A stretch of 45,359 bases of DNA from assembly GCA_011947345.1 (NCBI GenBank), contig JAAVTG010000861.1, positions 1 to 45,359 on the forward strand. The letters are read 5' to 3'. How positions within the stretch are numbered: position 1 is the first letter of the stretch; each line of letters starts with the position of its first letter. The position numbers and the translations under genes were made by a program. The notes below the pieces were generated by a model. That model did not search any database and was not told the origin of the DNA. It saw nothing but the letters and a program-made list of their open reading frames with translations. Positions 21,877 through 32,674 of this stretch are shown here, one piece after another. This stretch comes from Phytophthora quininea (Eukaryota; Oomycota; Peronosporomycetes; Peronosporales; Peronosporaceae).

Positions 21877-23016
21877 CAGCTTGCCACGCTGGTACGTCAC
21901 TCGCCGAGACTCCGCTTGGACGGTGGGATGAATGCTAGGTCAGGTGGGGGCCACTTCAACGCGTCAACTTAGAACACTATTTGCTTGGTGCCGTGGCGCG
22001 CGTCTGCAGCACCCCGCGCCAAGCAGACCATCGCACAGACCGTCGCACAGATCATCGCCTTCCAAGCAGCCTCGAGCACTGCTACCTTGCTATAAACCTC
22101 CAACACATGCCGGGTGTTGACTCATAGCAGTCTCGCCATGAAAGAAGCCCGCTCTCCAACGCCCGTACCGCTCGCTTGATCATGGAGCCTCTTCACGCCG
22201 TTGCCATGATCAGGTGGAGGCCACGACGGGATCTCTCGACTGCTGGGACCGCCGGGAATCGTTTCTATAGCATTAGATCCGTCCGTTTAGAATCCATTAG
22301 AAATGCTGGCACGTTGAAGTTGGACGTCTGGTCTATGTCTCGCGTTTCTAAACCGCCGGAAGCGCCCAGGTTGTCGTCGCCGCACAGTCACTTTACGAGC
22401 GTCTAGCGCAGGTCGGCGGCCGTGGACTTGCCACGCGAGAGCCAAACACCGCGTGCTGTGGCGGTGCAAGTGAAGGTGTGGCAGCGATTTCCCAAGCGTC
22501 TCCATTCTTGTTCACGCGCCAACGGTGAAATCCACGGCTGCCCAAAACCTCGAGACAAGCTCCCGGAAGCTGCTTCTTGTCACAAGGCCTTCGGCGGCCA
22601 AGGTTTTGCCAAGTGGACCGACTCCCCAAGCGCTCTACCGGTCTTGCAATCCCTGCCAAGCAGCTGCCGGACAGGCGTCCGCCCGTGGCGTAGAATTCTT
22701 GGCACCCCCGTGGTGCTGGTCAATCACCCATGCATGCACGCTGCCACAACCTTCTGGACTATTGCGGCCCGCAGTAACGTGTCGTCCAGCAAGCAACTGC
22801 GTGTCGTCTTGGACCATGCTGTCGCTCTTAGTGAAGGTGTCGACGCGCGGGTGCTGGACTAGATGCCATGCTGCTCTTCTTGACGAGGTGAGTTGAGGAA
22901 CCAACCACGTCTTCCGAGCGCTTGTAAGGATAAGGAGGGGAACAGGAGGAGGAGAACTGGACAACGCATACATTTTGAACATGGCAGCCGCTCCTCCCCT
23001 TTCCAGAGAAGCGCTA
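21877..23016 (+). repeat. Repeat unit R, copy R3
   Basis: Mirror image of R1 inside the right arm and same orientation as R2. It continues without a break into the AKR-E 3' flank. Confidence 0.85.
22560..22868 (-). pseudogene. PPDK 5' pseudogene fragment in R3
   Basis: Same degenerate PPDK N-terminal block as in R1 and R2, on the minus strand between PPDK2 and AKR-E. Confidence 0.65.
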
Positions 23017-23103
23017 AAATGTAAGCTGACGTTCCTGTTGGTTCTGGACTGCACTCGCTTCCACACGCCCTCTTTGCATGTGGCAACGCAAGCAGATCCC
23101 CCT

Positions 23104-24089
23104 TTACAGCCACCTTCCGCGAAGTTCGTGCACGCGCGCAGGGACAGTCGGGATCGACGGCTTGAAATCCGCGATCGCGTCGATCTTCGCGCGCACCTCC
23201 GGCGTGATCTTGTCCACAACGTCCATGGCCTTCAGGTTCTCTTCCAACTGTTCAACGCGCGACGCGCCCATCAGACACGTCGACACATTCTCGTTCGAAG
23301 CGCTCCAGGCGATGGCCAATTGCGGCAGCGAACAGCCCAATTCCTTGGCCACTTCAGCAAGCTGCAGCGCCTTGGCCGTCTTTTCCTCCAGGCCATCGTT
23401 GGCCAGCATCTTTGTGAACATGGGGTCAGCCATGCGCGAGCCTTCCGAACGCCCTTGCTGTACTTGCCCGTGAGCACTCCTCCAGCAAGCGGGTAGAAGG
23501 CCGTCACGCCGTACTTGTATTTCTGCACGAACGTCATCGACAAAAAGTGAGATAACGACCACAAACGCACAACAGATTCCTGCAATTTACCTTGTACAGA
23601 TCGGCGAAGTTGTAGTCCACTCGGCTACGGTCGAGGATATTGTACTGCGCCTGGTCGAACGCCTATCAAGATAGCAAGATGTAAATGCCTTTGATGCACA
23701 TAACAACAAAGTGACAATATTCCGTACCGGTGGGATCAGACCCAAGCGGTCGGCCACATCGCAGGCCTCCACGATTTCAGCAGCCGTCCACTCGCTGGTT
23801 CCCCAGTAGAAGGCCCAGCCTTGCTCGATCACGAAGTTCATGGCACGAACCTACGCCACACAGCCCACAAGTTATCTTCCTACCCGTCTCCTAAGCAATT
23901 CCTTTGCTGCTGCACTCACCACTTCCTCCATGGGCGTGTACGGGTCCTGACGGTGGCAGAAAATGAGGTCCACGTAGTCCAAACCGAGACGCTTGAGCGA
24001 CGCCTTAGTGCCTTCGATGATGTGCTTGCGACTGAGTCCCTGGTCGTTGGGGCCCGCCGTGCCGTAGAAGATCTTGGAGCTGAAGAAGA
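23104..24089 (-). pseudogene. Aldo-keto reductase copy E, 5'-truncated and frameshifted
   Basis: Mirror copy of AKR-D exons 1 (3' part) to 4, with all three introns kept. It begins at the codons for the Lys of ISTKI, so the first 93 residues including the catalytic Asp and Tyr, the start codon and the promoter are missing. Exon 4 also lacks one C at about 23450 (TTCGGAAGG where D has TTCCGGAAGG), which shifts the frame before IPEGSR. Both defects together make a functional product very unlikely. Upstream, the sequence passes straight into a PPDK 3' fragment. Confidence 0.9.
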
Positions 24090-24130
24090 GCGGCCCCGTC
24101 CCCGCCGCGGCAGTGAGGCGGGCATGGTCT
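24082..24130 (+). pseudogene. Fragment of PPDK 3' end fused to AKR-E
   Basis: AAGAAGAGCGGCCCCGTCCC followed by GCCGCGG and CAGTGAGGCGGGC is the end of the PPDK coding region and its 3' flank (compare 21386-21442) with one substitution and about 14 bp missing around the stop codon. It abuts AKR-E at a shared AAGAAGA. Confidence 0.8.
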
Positions 24131-24573
24131 GCCGAAGAATTACTTTTTTGCAAAGAAAGCGTTTTTTCAAAAAAATAGTTTTCATACATCTATGTAGCCG
24201 AGCAAAACTTCCTGTCATCATTTTAGTATGGAAACGCGAAAAACTTGTTTGTTGTATTTGATTTGAGTAATTCTCGGCTAAGTACGCGGCAGGAAGCTTT
24301 ACCTGAACATTAAAATGTGGCTTTTAAGCTAATTATTATCATTTCACGGTAAATACATGGATTTTAGTGATGGATACAACGATGCAGTGGTGATTTAACT
24401 AATATTTACCGTTTTACGAATTATGATTGGACTTTTACGATAAATACATGAATTTACCGATGATTTATAGATTTTATTCTAAAATGACGTTTAAATCAAG
24501 GGCTAAAATATTGAGTGCCGAGCTAAATCCAGGGCTAAAACTGTCGACTTTCGCGTTGAAGTCTCCAAGTCGC
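24131..24573. other. AT-rich intergenic region upstream of the trehalose gene
   Basis: About 440 bp, much richer in A and T than the rest of the window. It contains a perfect 10-bp inverted repeat ACGGTAAATA / TATTTACCGT (24346-24355 and 24403-24412) and an imperfect direct repeat around TAAATACATG at about 24350 and 24441. No ORF of note. It may be the promoter of the trehalose gene, or the remains of an inserted element. Confidence 0.45.
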
Positions 24574-27500
24574 ATGGGGAGGAAGCTCCTAGCACTTCAG
24601 GAGGGCTGCACGTGACGGCGTCGCCGCCCTCGGGGCCGCCCGGTAGCGGCGTGCTGTCGCCCCGCAACGAGTTCTTCGTATCGCAACGCGCTGCCACCGA
24701 GTTCGAGCTCAGTCGCCTGGACACACTGTCACTGGAGGAGCAAGAGATTTTAGCCAATATCCAGGACCTACAGCTGCAACTGATGCAGCTCCGAGCCGAG
24801 CAGGAGGAAGACAGCGACGAGGACGTACAAGGCGCCCAGAAAGCTGCGAACGCCGGCAATAACCAGCTCATTGTAGTGTCCAATAACCTGCCCGTTCTAC
24901 TGGAACGACACCAAACAGGCCGCTGGAAGGCCACAAAAACTACTGGTGGTCTGGACAAACTCATGTGTCTAACTGGCGTCCGGGCTGAGGTGAACTTCCT
25001 GTGGGTGGGCTGGGTGGGGCAGCACATTCCCAAGAGCGAGCACGAAGCGGTGCGACGCCTTCTACTGCAGCACAATTGCCTGCCAGTTTTTCTATCGTCG
25101 GAGGTGGCTTCAAGACATACGGGATTCTCTTCGGAGGTACTGTGGTCACTGTTCCACTACGTGTCGGAACCAGTGGCGTTTACGTTTACAGGAGGCAACT
25201 CGAACTTTCATTCGACCAAGAGATTCAGCAAACAAGACTGGAGAGCGTACGAGTCGGCGAACGAGAGCTTTGCAGACGCGATTGCGGAGATTTACAATGA
25301 AGGAGACGTGGTCTGGGCTCATGACTACCATCTCATGTTGCTACCATCGCTGCTGCGGCAACGTATCCCGTTATGTAGGATTGGGTGGTTCTTGCACACG
25401 CCATTCCCGGCGTCGGACGTGTACTGCCGACTCCCAGTGCGGTCGCAGCTCCTTACGGGCGTACTGCAGGCTGATCTATTGGGGTTTCAGACATTTGACT
25501 ACGAACGACATTTCCTTTCGACGTGCCATCGACTGCTAGGGGTGGAGTGCTCGCACAGAGGAGTCCGCAGTTCGTCTGTTGACCGCGACCATTTTACGTC
25601 GATTGGAGTGTTCCCGATTGGCATCAGCTTGGAGCCGTTTGCTCGCGCTGCGTCTAGCCCACGGACACTGAATCGAGTGAACGAACTACATGACAAATTT
25701 GGCGGCAAACGGATCATCTTGGGGATTGATCGACTGGACAATATCAAAGGAATTCCGCACAAAATGTTAGCGATGGAGACACTGCTAAATCGTTTCCCGG
25801 AATGGCGACACAATGTTGTTCTTGTGCAGATCGGCATTTCCTCGCGCTCTGGGGTTGTCGAAACCAAGTCAACTAGGGAGAGCGGAGGGTCCAATGACGG
25901 CTCTCGGATTAGTATAACCAGCGCAGCTGCGGAGAGTGGCGGTGTGCTACCTCGATCCTCGTCATTTCCAATTGTGGGGCCAAGCGGTAGCGACGGTCCT
26001 ATCCAGGGAGCTGTGGCAGAGTCCCCACCAAAACAAGCTAGCCCCATTGCAGCCGGGAAGGGAAGTAACATCGGATATGATGCGTGTCATCAGCTTGAAA
26101 TGAGCTCCCAGAGCTATCACAATATCGTGGCTGAAGTGAACCAGCTTGTCGGTCGTATCAATGGCGCGTTTGGGACGCTGGACTACGCACCGATCCATTA
26201 TATCCAGCAAAAAATGACACCGCATGACGAGCTGTGCGCGCTGTACGACCTTGCAGATGTGTGCTTGGTCACTTCTACGCGGGACGGAATGAATTTGGTG
26301 TCTCACGAGTTTATTGTGTGCCAGCAGCACTTCATGAGGAGCAAGGACGAGCGAAAGAAAGCAGCTCGGGATGCAGCGAAAGGCACTGGTACTGGCCCCA
26401 CTGGAAATGGTGCACCTTCTTCTGCCCCAGAGCTTGGAGATATGATTAGCACCCCTGACAAACAAACAAGCGTAAGCGGAGAAAGCACGGCAAAATCGGG
26501 TGTGCTGTCGCCTGTATCATCTCCACGACAGTCTTCAGCGTCTATGCTGACGGATTGGGAAGGGGAAGATGGCGGGCCGGGTGTATTGGTGGTGAGCGAA
26601 TTTGCAGGATGTTCGCAGTCTCTGAGCGGCGCCATCGTTATCAATCCATGGAACACAGAAGACGTGGCGTTGAGTATCCACCAGGCTTTGAGCATGTGTC
26701 GTACTGAACGAGAAATTCGTCAGCAAAAACTGTATCGCTATGTGTCCTCCAACACTGCCACCACCTGGGGAGAACAGTTTCTAGAGGAGTTGAACGTTGC
26801 GGTTGAGAAGAACCGCAAGTCGTCGACGCAGTTGCCCAAGCTCGAGAAGAAGGCTATTGTGCAAGCGTACCGCACCACGAAAAATCGTGTTATTATCTTG
26901 GATTATGATCGAACGCTTACACCGAAGCATTCCCTCCTACCACTTGCAGCTGTGGGTCCCAATTTCAAGGCGCTGCTGGACGCCTTGACTGCTGACGAGC
27001 GGAATACAGTCTTTATCGTCAGCGGTCGCGAACGCAAATTCCTCGAGACGTGGTTGAACGGCGTGCGTGTCGGTGTTGCAGCGGAGGACGGCTTCTTCTA
27101 TCGTATGAACTTAAGGAATACGCGCGAGCAGTGGAAAACCATGAGCAAGTTCCAGTACGACGTGGCAACGGCTCGGTCTGGAGGTAGTTCCGCTGCAACA
27201 GTTGTTGGAGTGAGCAGTGGCGGCGGTGGCAGCAGCATTGATGCATCATATTCGAGTGATACCCACAGCATGATGCACATGAGTATGGGGAGCTTCCCAG
27301 CCTACTCGCATCATGCCTCAGCACCAACGTCAACCGACAGTGGGGATCTTGCTGGTGGAGGAAGTGAAAGCATTGCCCATACAGACGACTCTTTCGGCGG
27401 CGACGATATGTCATGGAAGGATTTAGTGCTGCCGACGATGCTCATGTTCACTGACAGAACCCCTGGAAGCTACATTGAAGACAAAGAGAGCTCGCTAACG

Positions 27501-28280
27501 TGGCATTATGGCGATGCAGATCCGCATTTCGGCAGTTGGCAAGCTAAAGATCTTCAGATCATTCTGGAGCGGCAGCTCATTGGCACGGCGCTGGAGGTGT
27601 ATCAGGGCCACATGTCGGTCAGTGTGGAGCATGAGGGATGCACGAAAACGCGAGTGCTTGAAGGGATTCTCAGGCATCTCTCGTTGCCGGAGCAGATCGC
27701 CAAGAAAAACGACCAAGAAGTCGACTTTGTTTTGTGTGTTTGCGACGATGTGACGGACGATCAAATGTTCCAGACAATGCACGCCTTGGTGGCCGAGTCA
27801 AACGAGCGTCACGATGAACGCAAGCGCAAAGAAGAGCAAGCAGAAACCGAGCGCATTCGTCGGAATTCGATCGCTTTGAGCGCTGCTTCACAAATGCAAC
27901 TGCACGCCCAATCAGTGCCTTCCGCTGCTCACGTGTCGAAAGCAAAGCCCCGTATGCCGCGCCCAAGAGGTGGCAGCGATGTCACCGACGAGATCAACCC
28001 TGCCAAGAAGAAAAGCGGGCAGAAAAAGCATGACCGCAAAGAAAGATTAAGCGGAGTGGCTGCAGCAGCCGTGCGTGGTCATGATGACTACACGACCGAT
28101 GACGACGACGAATTCGACGTGACCAACTTCGTCGACGATGACAACAAGGTGGCCTTCAGCCGCTTGCAAAAGGTGCCGGTGCGTCTGGCCGAAGATGTGT
28201 CGATTTTGGGGTTGTCGTTGGGCCTGATGTTCAGCACAGTGGTGGTCGCCATGAGCGCTCATTTGCGGTCGACTCGCTAG
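24574..28280 (+). CDS. Bifunctional trehalose-6-phosphate synthase/phosphatase (TPS-TPP fusion)
   Basis: An uninterrupted frame from 24612 to 28280 encodes 1,222 residues. The GT20 synthase domain comes first, with QLIVVSNNLPV, WAHDYHLMLLPSLLR, IGWFLHTPFP, IDRLDNIKGIP and STRDGMNLVSHEF. The HAD-type phosphatase domain follows, with DYDRTLTP (26901) and CDDVTDDQMF (27741). It makes trehalose 6-phosphate from UDP-glucose and glucose 6-phosphate and then dephosphorylates it. Low-complexity Ser/Gly/Pro insertions interrupt both domains (about 25845-26080, 26330-26570, 27170-27400). The Arg that usually follows SN in the first synthase motif is Asn here. The C-terminus is charged and then hydrophobic (ILGLSLGLMFSTVVVAMSAHL). 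No in-frame ATG precedes 24612; ATG 24574 (MGRKLLALQEG) would join if one base were missing near 24610. Confidence 0.9.
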
Positions 28281-28484
28281 CCGATGTACGCAAAGTTCTC
28301 AAGGAATTTGTCGACGAGAGTCGAAAAGCTGTAGGTGATGCAAACGCGAGTTCGAACACAGCATAAGAAGCTGCTAGTTGGTCTTGGAGACTGAATGGAA
28401 TTACCGCATTCTTGAGAACTGGACAAAGCGTACATTATGAACATGACAGAGGCTCCTAACCTTTGTGTAAACTGACGCCGATAT
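28281..28484. other. Convergent 3' intergenic region with a dispersed 40-nt motif
   Basis: About 200 bp between two converging genes. At 28416-28458 lies GAACTGGACAAAGCGTACAT followed by TATGAACATGACAGAGGCTCCT, which closely matches the AKR-proximal end of unit R (for example 18083-18125 and 22952-22994). Confidence 0.6.
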
Positions 28485-29971
28485 CTACGGCTTCAAGTAC
28501 CAAGCAAACGGCTTGTCGGCCACATAGGTGCAGATTTGCTTGGGCTCGAGGTAGGCATTCATCCCGAACGGACCAAGTTCGCGACCAAGCCCGCTCTTCT
28601 TGACACCGCCCCACGGCAGCTCAACGAAGCAGGGCTGCGAGCAGTTGTTCCAGACGATCCCAGCGCGAAGGGCCTTGGTCACGCGCTTCAGCTGGGCGTC
28701 ATCCGACGTGAACACTGCAGACGCCAAGCCGAACTCTGAGTCGTTTGCAAGAGCGATCGCCTCCTCCTCCGTCTTGAACGTCATCACCGACAGCACTGGG
28801 CCAAAATCTCCTCCTTCCACACCTTCATGTCCTTGGTGACGTTGGTGAGAATCGTGGCCGGTACGAAGTAGCCCTTGCCTCCGCTAGGAGCTGCTGCTTG
28901 GCCCTTCACGGTCGCACCCTCGTTCTGCGCGCTCTTGATATACCCGAGCACCTTCTCCTGCTGCACCTTGGACACCAACGGCCCCATCTGTACTTTGCCA
29001 TCGAGCGGATCACCCAGCACAAGCTTCTCGGTCTCCTTCACGAGCAACTCGATGAACTCGTCGGCAAACTTTTCTTGCACCAACAACCGCGATGTCGCGC
29101 TGCAGATCTGGCCGTTTGTCCAGAAGCAACCGAACATGACCCACTCGACCGTGCGCTCCATGTGCGTCTTGTCGAACACAATAGCAGGAGATTTCCCACC
29201 AAGCTCCAGCGAGATCTTCTTGATGTCTTTGGCCGCCGTAGTCATGATGTTACGTCCCGTCGGAACGCTGCCGGTGAAGGCCACCTTGTGCACATCGGGG
29301 TGTGCTACTAGCGGACCTCCAGCCTCAACTCCGAGACCATTCACAACGTTAAGGACACCGGCGGGCAGGCCAACGTCAGCTGCAATCTGAGCCAGCTGCA
29401 GCGCCGTCAGCGGCGTGAGCTCGGACGGCTTCAGCACCACAGTGCAGCCCGCAGCCAAAGCTGGAGCCAGCTTCCACAGGGCCATAAGCGCCGGGTAGTT
29501 CCACGGGATGATGGCGCCAACGACCCCCACGGGCTCGTAGCGGAGCGCTCCCAAGAAATCCTCCAGCGGCAGGTCCACCTTCTCGTATTGACGAGCATCC
29601 AGGGCTTCCGCAGCCTTGGCGTAGTACTGGAAGCATCCGGAGACGTCTTCGATATCCCACACGGCCTCGGCCAGCGGCTTGCCGTTGTCCAGAGTCTCTA
29701 GGCAACTGATAGCGTCGATGCGCTTGTCCACGAGCTCCGCCATCTTGCGCAGGTACACAGCGCGCTCGGCGCCGGTCGTGGCGCCCCAGGTCTCGAAAGC
29801 TCGCTTAGCGGCCTGAACAGCCAGGTCCACGTCGGCAGCGGAGGCGGCAGCCACTTGCTGGATCACCTCCTCGTTGGCGGGGTTCAGCACGTCGATGTAT
29901 TTGCCGTTGCTTGGGGCCACCCACTTGCCGTCGATGAAGAGGTCCTTGAGTGTCGGGATCGGGTCGCTCAT
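28485..29971 (-). CDS. ALDH10-type betaine-aldehyde / aminoaldehyde dehydrogenase (one frameshift)
   Basis: NAD-dependent aldehyde dehydrogenase of about 495 residues. The oxyanion Asn158 (IIPWNYP), general base Glu256 (SLELGGKS) and nucleophile Cys290 (FWTNGQICSATSRL) are visible. FWTNGQICSATSRL and the end WGGVKKSGLGRELGPFG…ADKPFAWY are characteristic of the ALDH10 (BADH/AMADH) family of plants, which oxidises betaine aldehyde and omega-aminoaldehydes such as 4-aminobutanal. One base is missing at 28803-28806: GAGATTTTGGCC should read GAGATTTTTGGCC to give EEIFGPVLS. On either side the protein is complete, so this may be an assembly error. No peroxisomal or signal sequence was noticed. Its neighbours, permeases and a copper amine oxidase, suggest it acts on the aldehyde product of amine oxidation. 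Confidence 0.88.
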
Positions 29972-30223
29972 GGTGGAGAAGTCTCGGGGTTGTTGGTGAA
30001 TAACAAAGTGAGGCTGTCGGAGTTCCAGGTCTTCCTAATTGTCGAGCAGTGCTCGGCATGAGCTTCAACATCAGCTCCGAGGGAGGGCAAGGACTCGGGT
30101 CGGACAACCGGCGTGGGTGACGTCGCAAGGCATGCACGACGCGGCCTCGCGTGGCAGGGTAGCGATGCCCTCCATTGGCGGAGTACTACTTGGCAGAAAA
30201 CTCCAGATTAATTATCCAGGAGT
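29972..30223. other. Upstream region of the ALDH10-type gene
   Basis: About 250 bp between the dehydrogenase start and the left arm of the 2.65-kb inverted repeat. On the minus strand CTCACTTTG, a weak Initiator-like match, occurs about 40 nt upstream of the ATG. Nothing else was recognised. Confidence 0.4.
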
Positions 30224-30224
30224 G

Positions 30225-31261
30225 CGATGACGTTACGCGCGGCCCCAATGGGCGGCATCGTAACATAAGCCTGTGGACGAAGGTCTCGCTGCTTGGGGAG
30301 TGTCCGGCCGAGCACGACGACGACGGAGCGAGACACAAATGTCCTTTGTTGCAGCAGATCTTGTTGAGAGGGGCGCGCTTCGCGGACGTCGAACATCGAA
30401 CTGCTGCCGACTGGAGAGACCGATCCAGCGGTGGTTGCTCGCGTTGCCGGCAGAGGTGTGGTCCAATCGAGGCACGGTCCGGAGCCCTGAGGGATATCCC
30501 GTCGCGGTGGTCGTCCGGGCCAAGGCCGACGACGCTGTTGTACTGAGCAAGGAGCCCCGCCGTCACGCTGCTTGGAGCTCCGTGTTAAGTGTAAACGCGG
30601 GATTTGCGGTTGAAGTGCGACGGCGTTGAAGTGGCGACGACCGGCAAGGTTTGACATGGGATTGCCGGCCTCGAAAGGCGCTGTCCCCAGCAGCTACTGG
30701 CGCGGCCAACGATTTCGCGCTATCACCCTGGCGTTTTGTTCGCGCTCGGCTTGCCGTTGAAGCAGAGCGCGGTGCCGACACTGCGCGGCAGCATGGTCCA
30801 TGGAACGCGTCCGACGTGGCGCCGAGCCCCGGTCTCCGCTATCGGGTGCGATGCAAGGGTGCAAGATGAAGCGTGATCGCCACATGCAGCGCGTGCCGCC
30901 GATCCGCGCTGCCCGCTGCCGGTGTTAAACACTCGGGCACCAGAGAAGAGCCCCGGCCAAGGAAGAAAAGGAACGGCAGACATGGGCATGACGCGCCAAC
31001 AACGGCCAATCGGGGCTGCTCCGCCACGGTCTCCGCAAGGCGGTCGGCGAGATGGACTTTCGACTCAAGACCGATGGTACCTTCACCCGCTAGCCAGATC
31101 GAGTCCGCTCAAGTCTCCGCTAGGAATGCTCAATGCGCGCCGCGTTTCCGCCGCCGCGCTGGGGCATGGCGGGAACCTACTCACTTCCGAATTGGCCGCC
31201 TCGCTGTCGGGCGATAGCTCCAACCCCGCTACACAACCAACACCCCACGCGTAAAGGTGTC
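30225..31261 (+). other. 5' region of permease copy 1, no gene recognised
   Basis: About 1 kb within the repeat arm upstream of the permease ATG. It has high GC and overlapping ORFs on both strands, with no domain that I recognise. It holds the permease promoter. The same region is present at 36518-37555. Confidence 0.5.
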
Positions 31262-32674
31262 ATGACGCGACTCAGTCGGATCAGTGGCGCGTCGCTGGAC
31301 GTGCAGGAATCCAAGCCGGACACCCCGCACCGACACGCCAAGGCACTGCAGCTCTGGGCGCTGGGCATCGGCGCCGTCATCAGCGGGGAGTACTACGGCT
31401 GGCAGTCGTCGCTCGTGGCCGGCTTCGACGGCATGCTCATCGTGCTGTCCATGATGACGGTGCTCTACGTGACGCTGTCCTTCTCGCTCGCGGAGCTGTC
31501 GTCAACGATCCCGGCGGGCGGCGGGCCGTACATCTTCGCGCTGCACTCGATCGGGCCCCGGGCGGCGTTTTTCAGCGGCCTGGCCGAGACACTCAAGGTG
31601 ATCGCCGTCAACTCGTCCACGTTCTACACTATCTACTCGTACCTGCAGGCGCTGTTCAACGTGGACACCAAGTTCGCGCCGGTCTTCTTCATCGCGTTCG
31701 GCATCCTCTTCGGCGGCCTCAACATCTACGGGGTGCAGGCATCGTTCCGCATGCAGGCGTGCTCGACAACGCTGTGCGTGCTGCTACTGTTGATCATGTT
31801 CTTCTCGGCCATCCCGCACCTCGACTACAACCGGTGGGTGGTGCAGCAGGACTGGGAGTACACGGACCTGAGCAGCGCGATCGAGGCCATCCCGTACGCG
31901 ATGTGGTTCTACCTGGGCATCGAGGAGCTGCCGCTGGCGAGCGAGGAAACGATCGAGCCGGAGAAGAACATCCCGCGCGGGCTGTTGCTGTGCATCATGA
32001 CGCTCACAGTCTTGTCGTTCGGCACGGCCGTGTTCAGCTCGCTGATCGCGCCGGGCGCCGCCGCCATGGCGGACGTGTCGGCCCCGCTGGTCACGAGCTT
32101 CCAGACGATCTTCGGGACCGGCGCGACGACGACGTTTTTCAAGTGGATGACGGTGATCGCGCTGTGCTCGAGCCCCAACTCGTACGTGTTCTTCATGGGG
32201 CAGCTGCTGTTCGCCATCGCGCGGGACGGCTACTACCCCAAATTCCTTGCGTACGAGCACCCGACGCGCGGCACGGCGGTGGGCGCGCTGCTGTTCGGCA
32301 CAATCAGCTGCGTGGTGATTGCCGTGGTGCTGCACTACGCCATCGGCGACGACGACCTGGGCTCGGTGCTGATCAACCTGACGCTGATGGGCGCGCTCGT
32401 CTCGTACATCTTCCAGTTGCTGTCGTTCGTGTTCCTGCGAGTCCGACAGCCGAACCGGCCTCGGCCGTACCGCAGTCCGTTCGGGATGGCCGGGGCCGTC
32501 GTGGGTCTGCTGCTGTGCGGCGTCTCCATCTTCGCGATCCTGTACACGAGCGTGACGGACACGATCTTCCTAGCGTCGATCGTGGTGACGGCGGCTGTGT
32601 TCATCTGCGGCAGCGTGTACTTCTTGCGGACAGTGGTGCCCAAAATCGAGAACAAGACTCTGGGGTCCCCGTGA
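31262..32674 (+). CDS. APC-superfamily amino acid / ethanolamine permease, copy 1
   Basis: 470 residues with about 12 hydrophobic membrane segments, an APC-type transporter. QLWALGIGAVISGEYYGWQSSLVAGFDGM and the TIPAGGGPYIFALHSIGPRAAF block resemble the ethanolamine permease branch (EAT) of the family; MWFYLGIEELPLASEETIEPEKNIPRG is also conserved there. It should import small amines or amino acids with protons across the plasma membrane. The ATG at 31262 (MTRLSRISG) fits the family N-terminus better than the upstream in-frame ATG at 31133. The protein is identical to copy 2 in the opposite arm. It sits next to the ALDH10-type dehydrogenase and in the same 12-kb block as the copper amine oxidase. 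Confidence 0.9.
   Translation: MTRLSRISGASLDVQESKPDTPHRHAKALQLWALGIGAVISGEYYGWQSSLVAGFDGMLIVLSMMTVLYVTLSFSLAELSSTIPAGGGPYIFALHSIGPRAAFFSGLAETLKVIAVNSSTFYTIYSYLQALFNVDTKFAPVFFIAFGILFGGLNIYGVQASFRMQACSTTLCVLLLLIMFFSAIPHLDYNRWVVQQDWEYTDLSSAIEAIPYAMWFYLGIEELPLASEETIEPEKNIPRGLLLCIMTLTVLSFGTAVFSSLIAPGAAAMADVSAPLVTSFQTIFGTGATTTFFKWMTVIALCSSPNSYVFFMGQLLFAIARDGYYPKFLAYEHPTRGTAVGALLFGTISCVVIAVVLHYAIGDDDLGSVLINLTLMGALVSYIFQLLSFVFLRVRQPNRPRPYRSPFGMAGAVVGLLLCGVSIFAILYTSVTDTIFLASIVVTAAVFICGSVYFLRTVVPKIENKTLGSP

Larger units (their letters stand above)
18632..24089. repeat. Right arm of 5.46-kb inverted repeat (PPDK / R / AKR)
   Basis: Reverse-complement partner of 10892-16349, with equal length. It holds PPDK2, R3 and the truncated AKR-E. 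Its outer end is fused to a short piece of PPDK 3' sequence at 24082-24130. Confidence 0.93.

Noticed and set aside
10892..24089. Inverted repeat as a mere fold-back sequencing artefact
   Set aside because: An artefact would mirror directly at the turn. Here a 2.28-kb unique spacer separates the arms, the arms differ at several sites, and the outer edge carries a new chimeric junction. Not fully excluded without reads.
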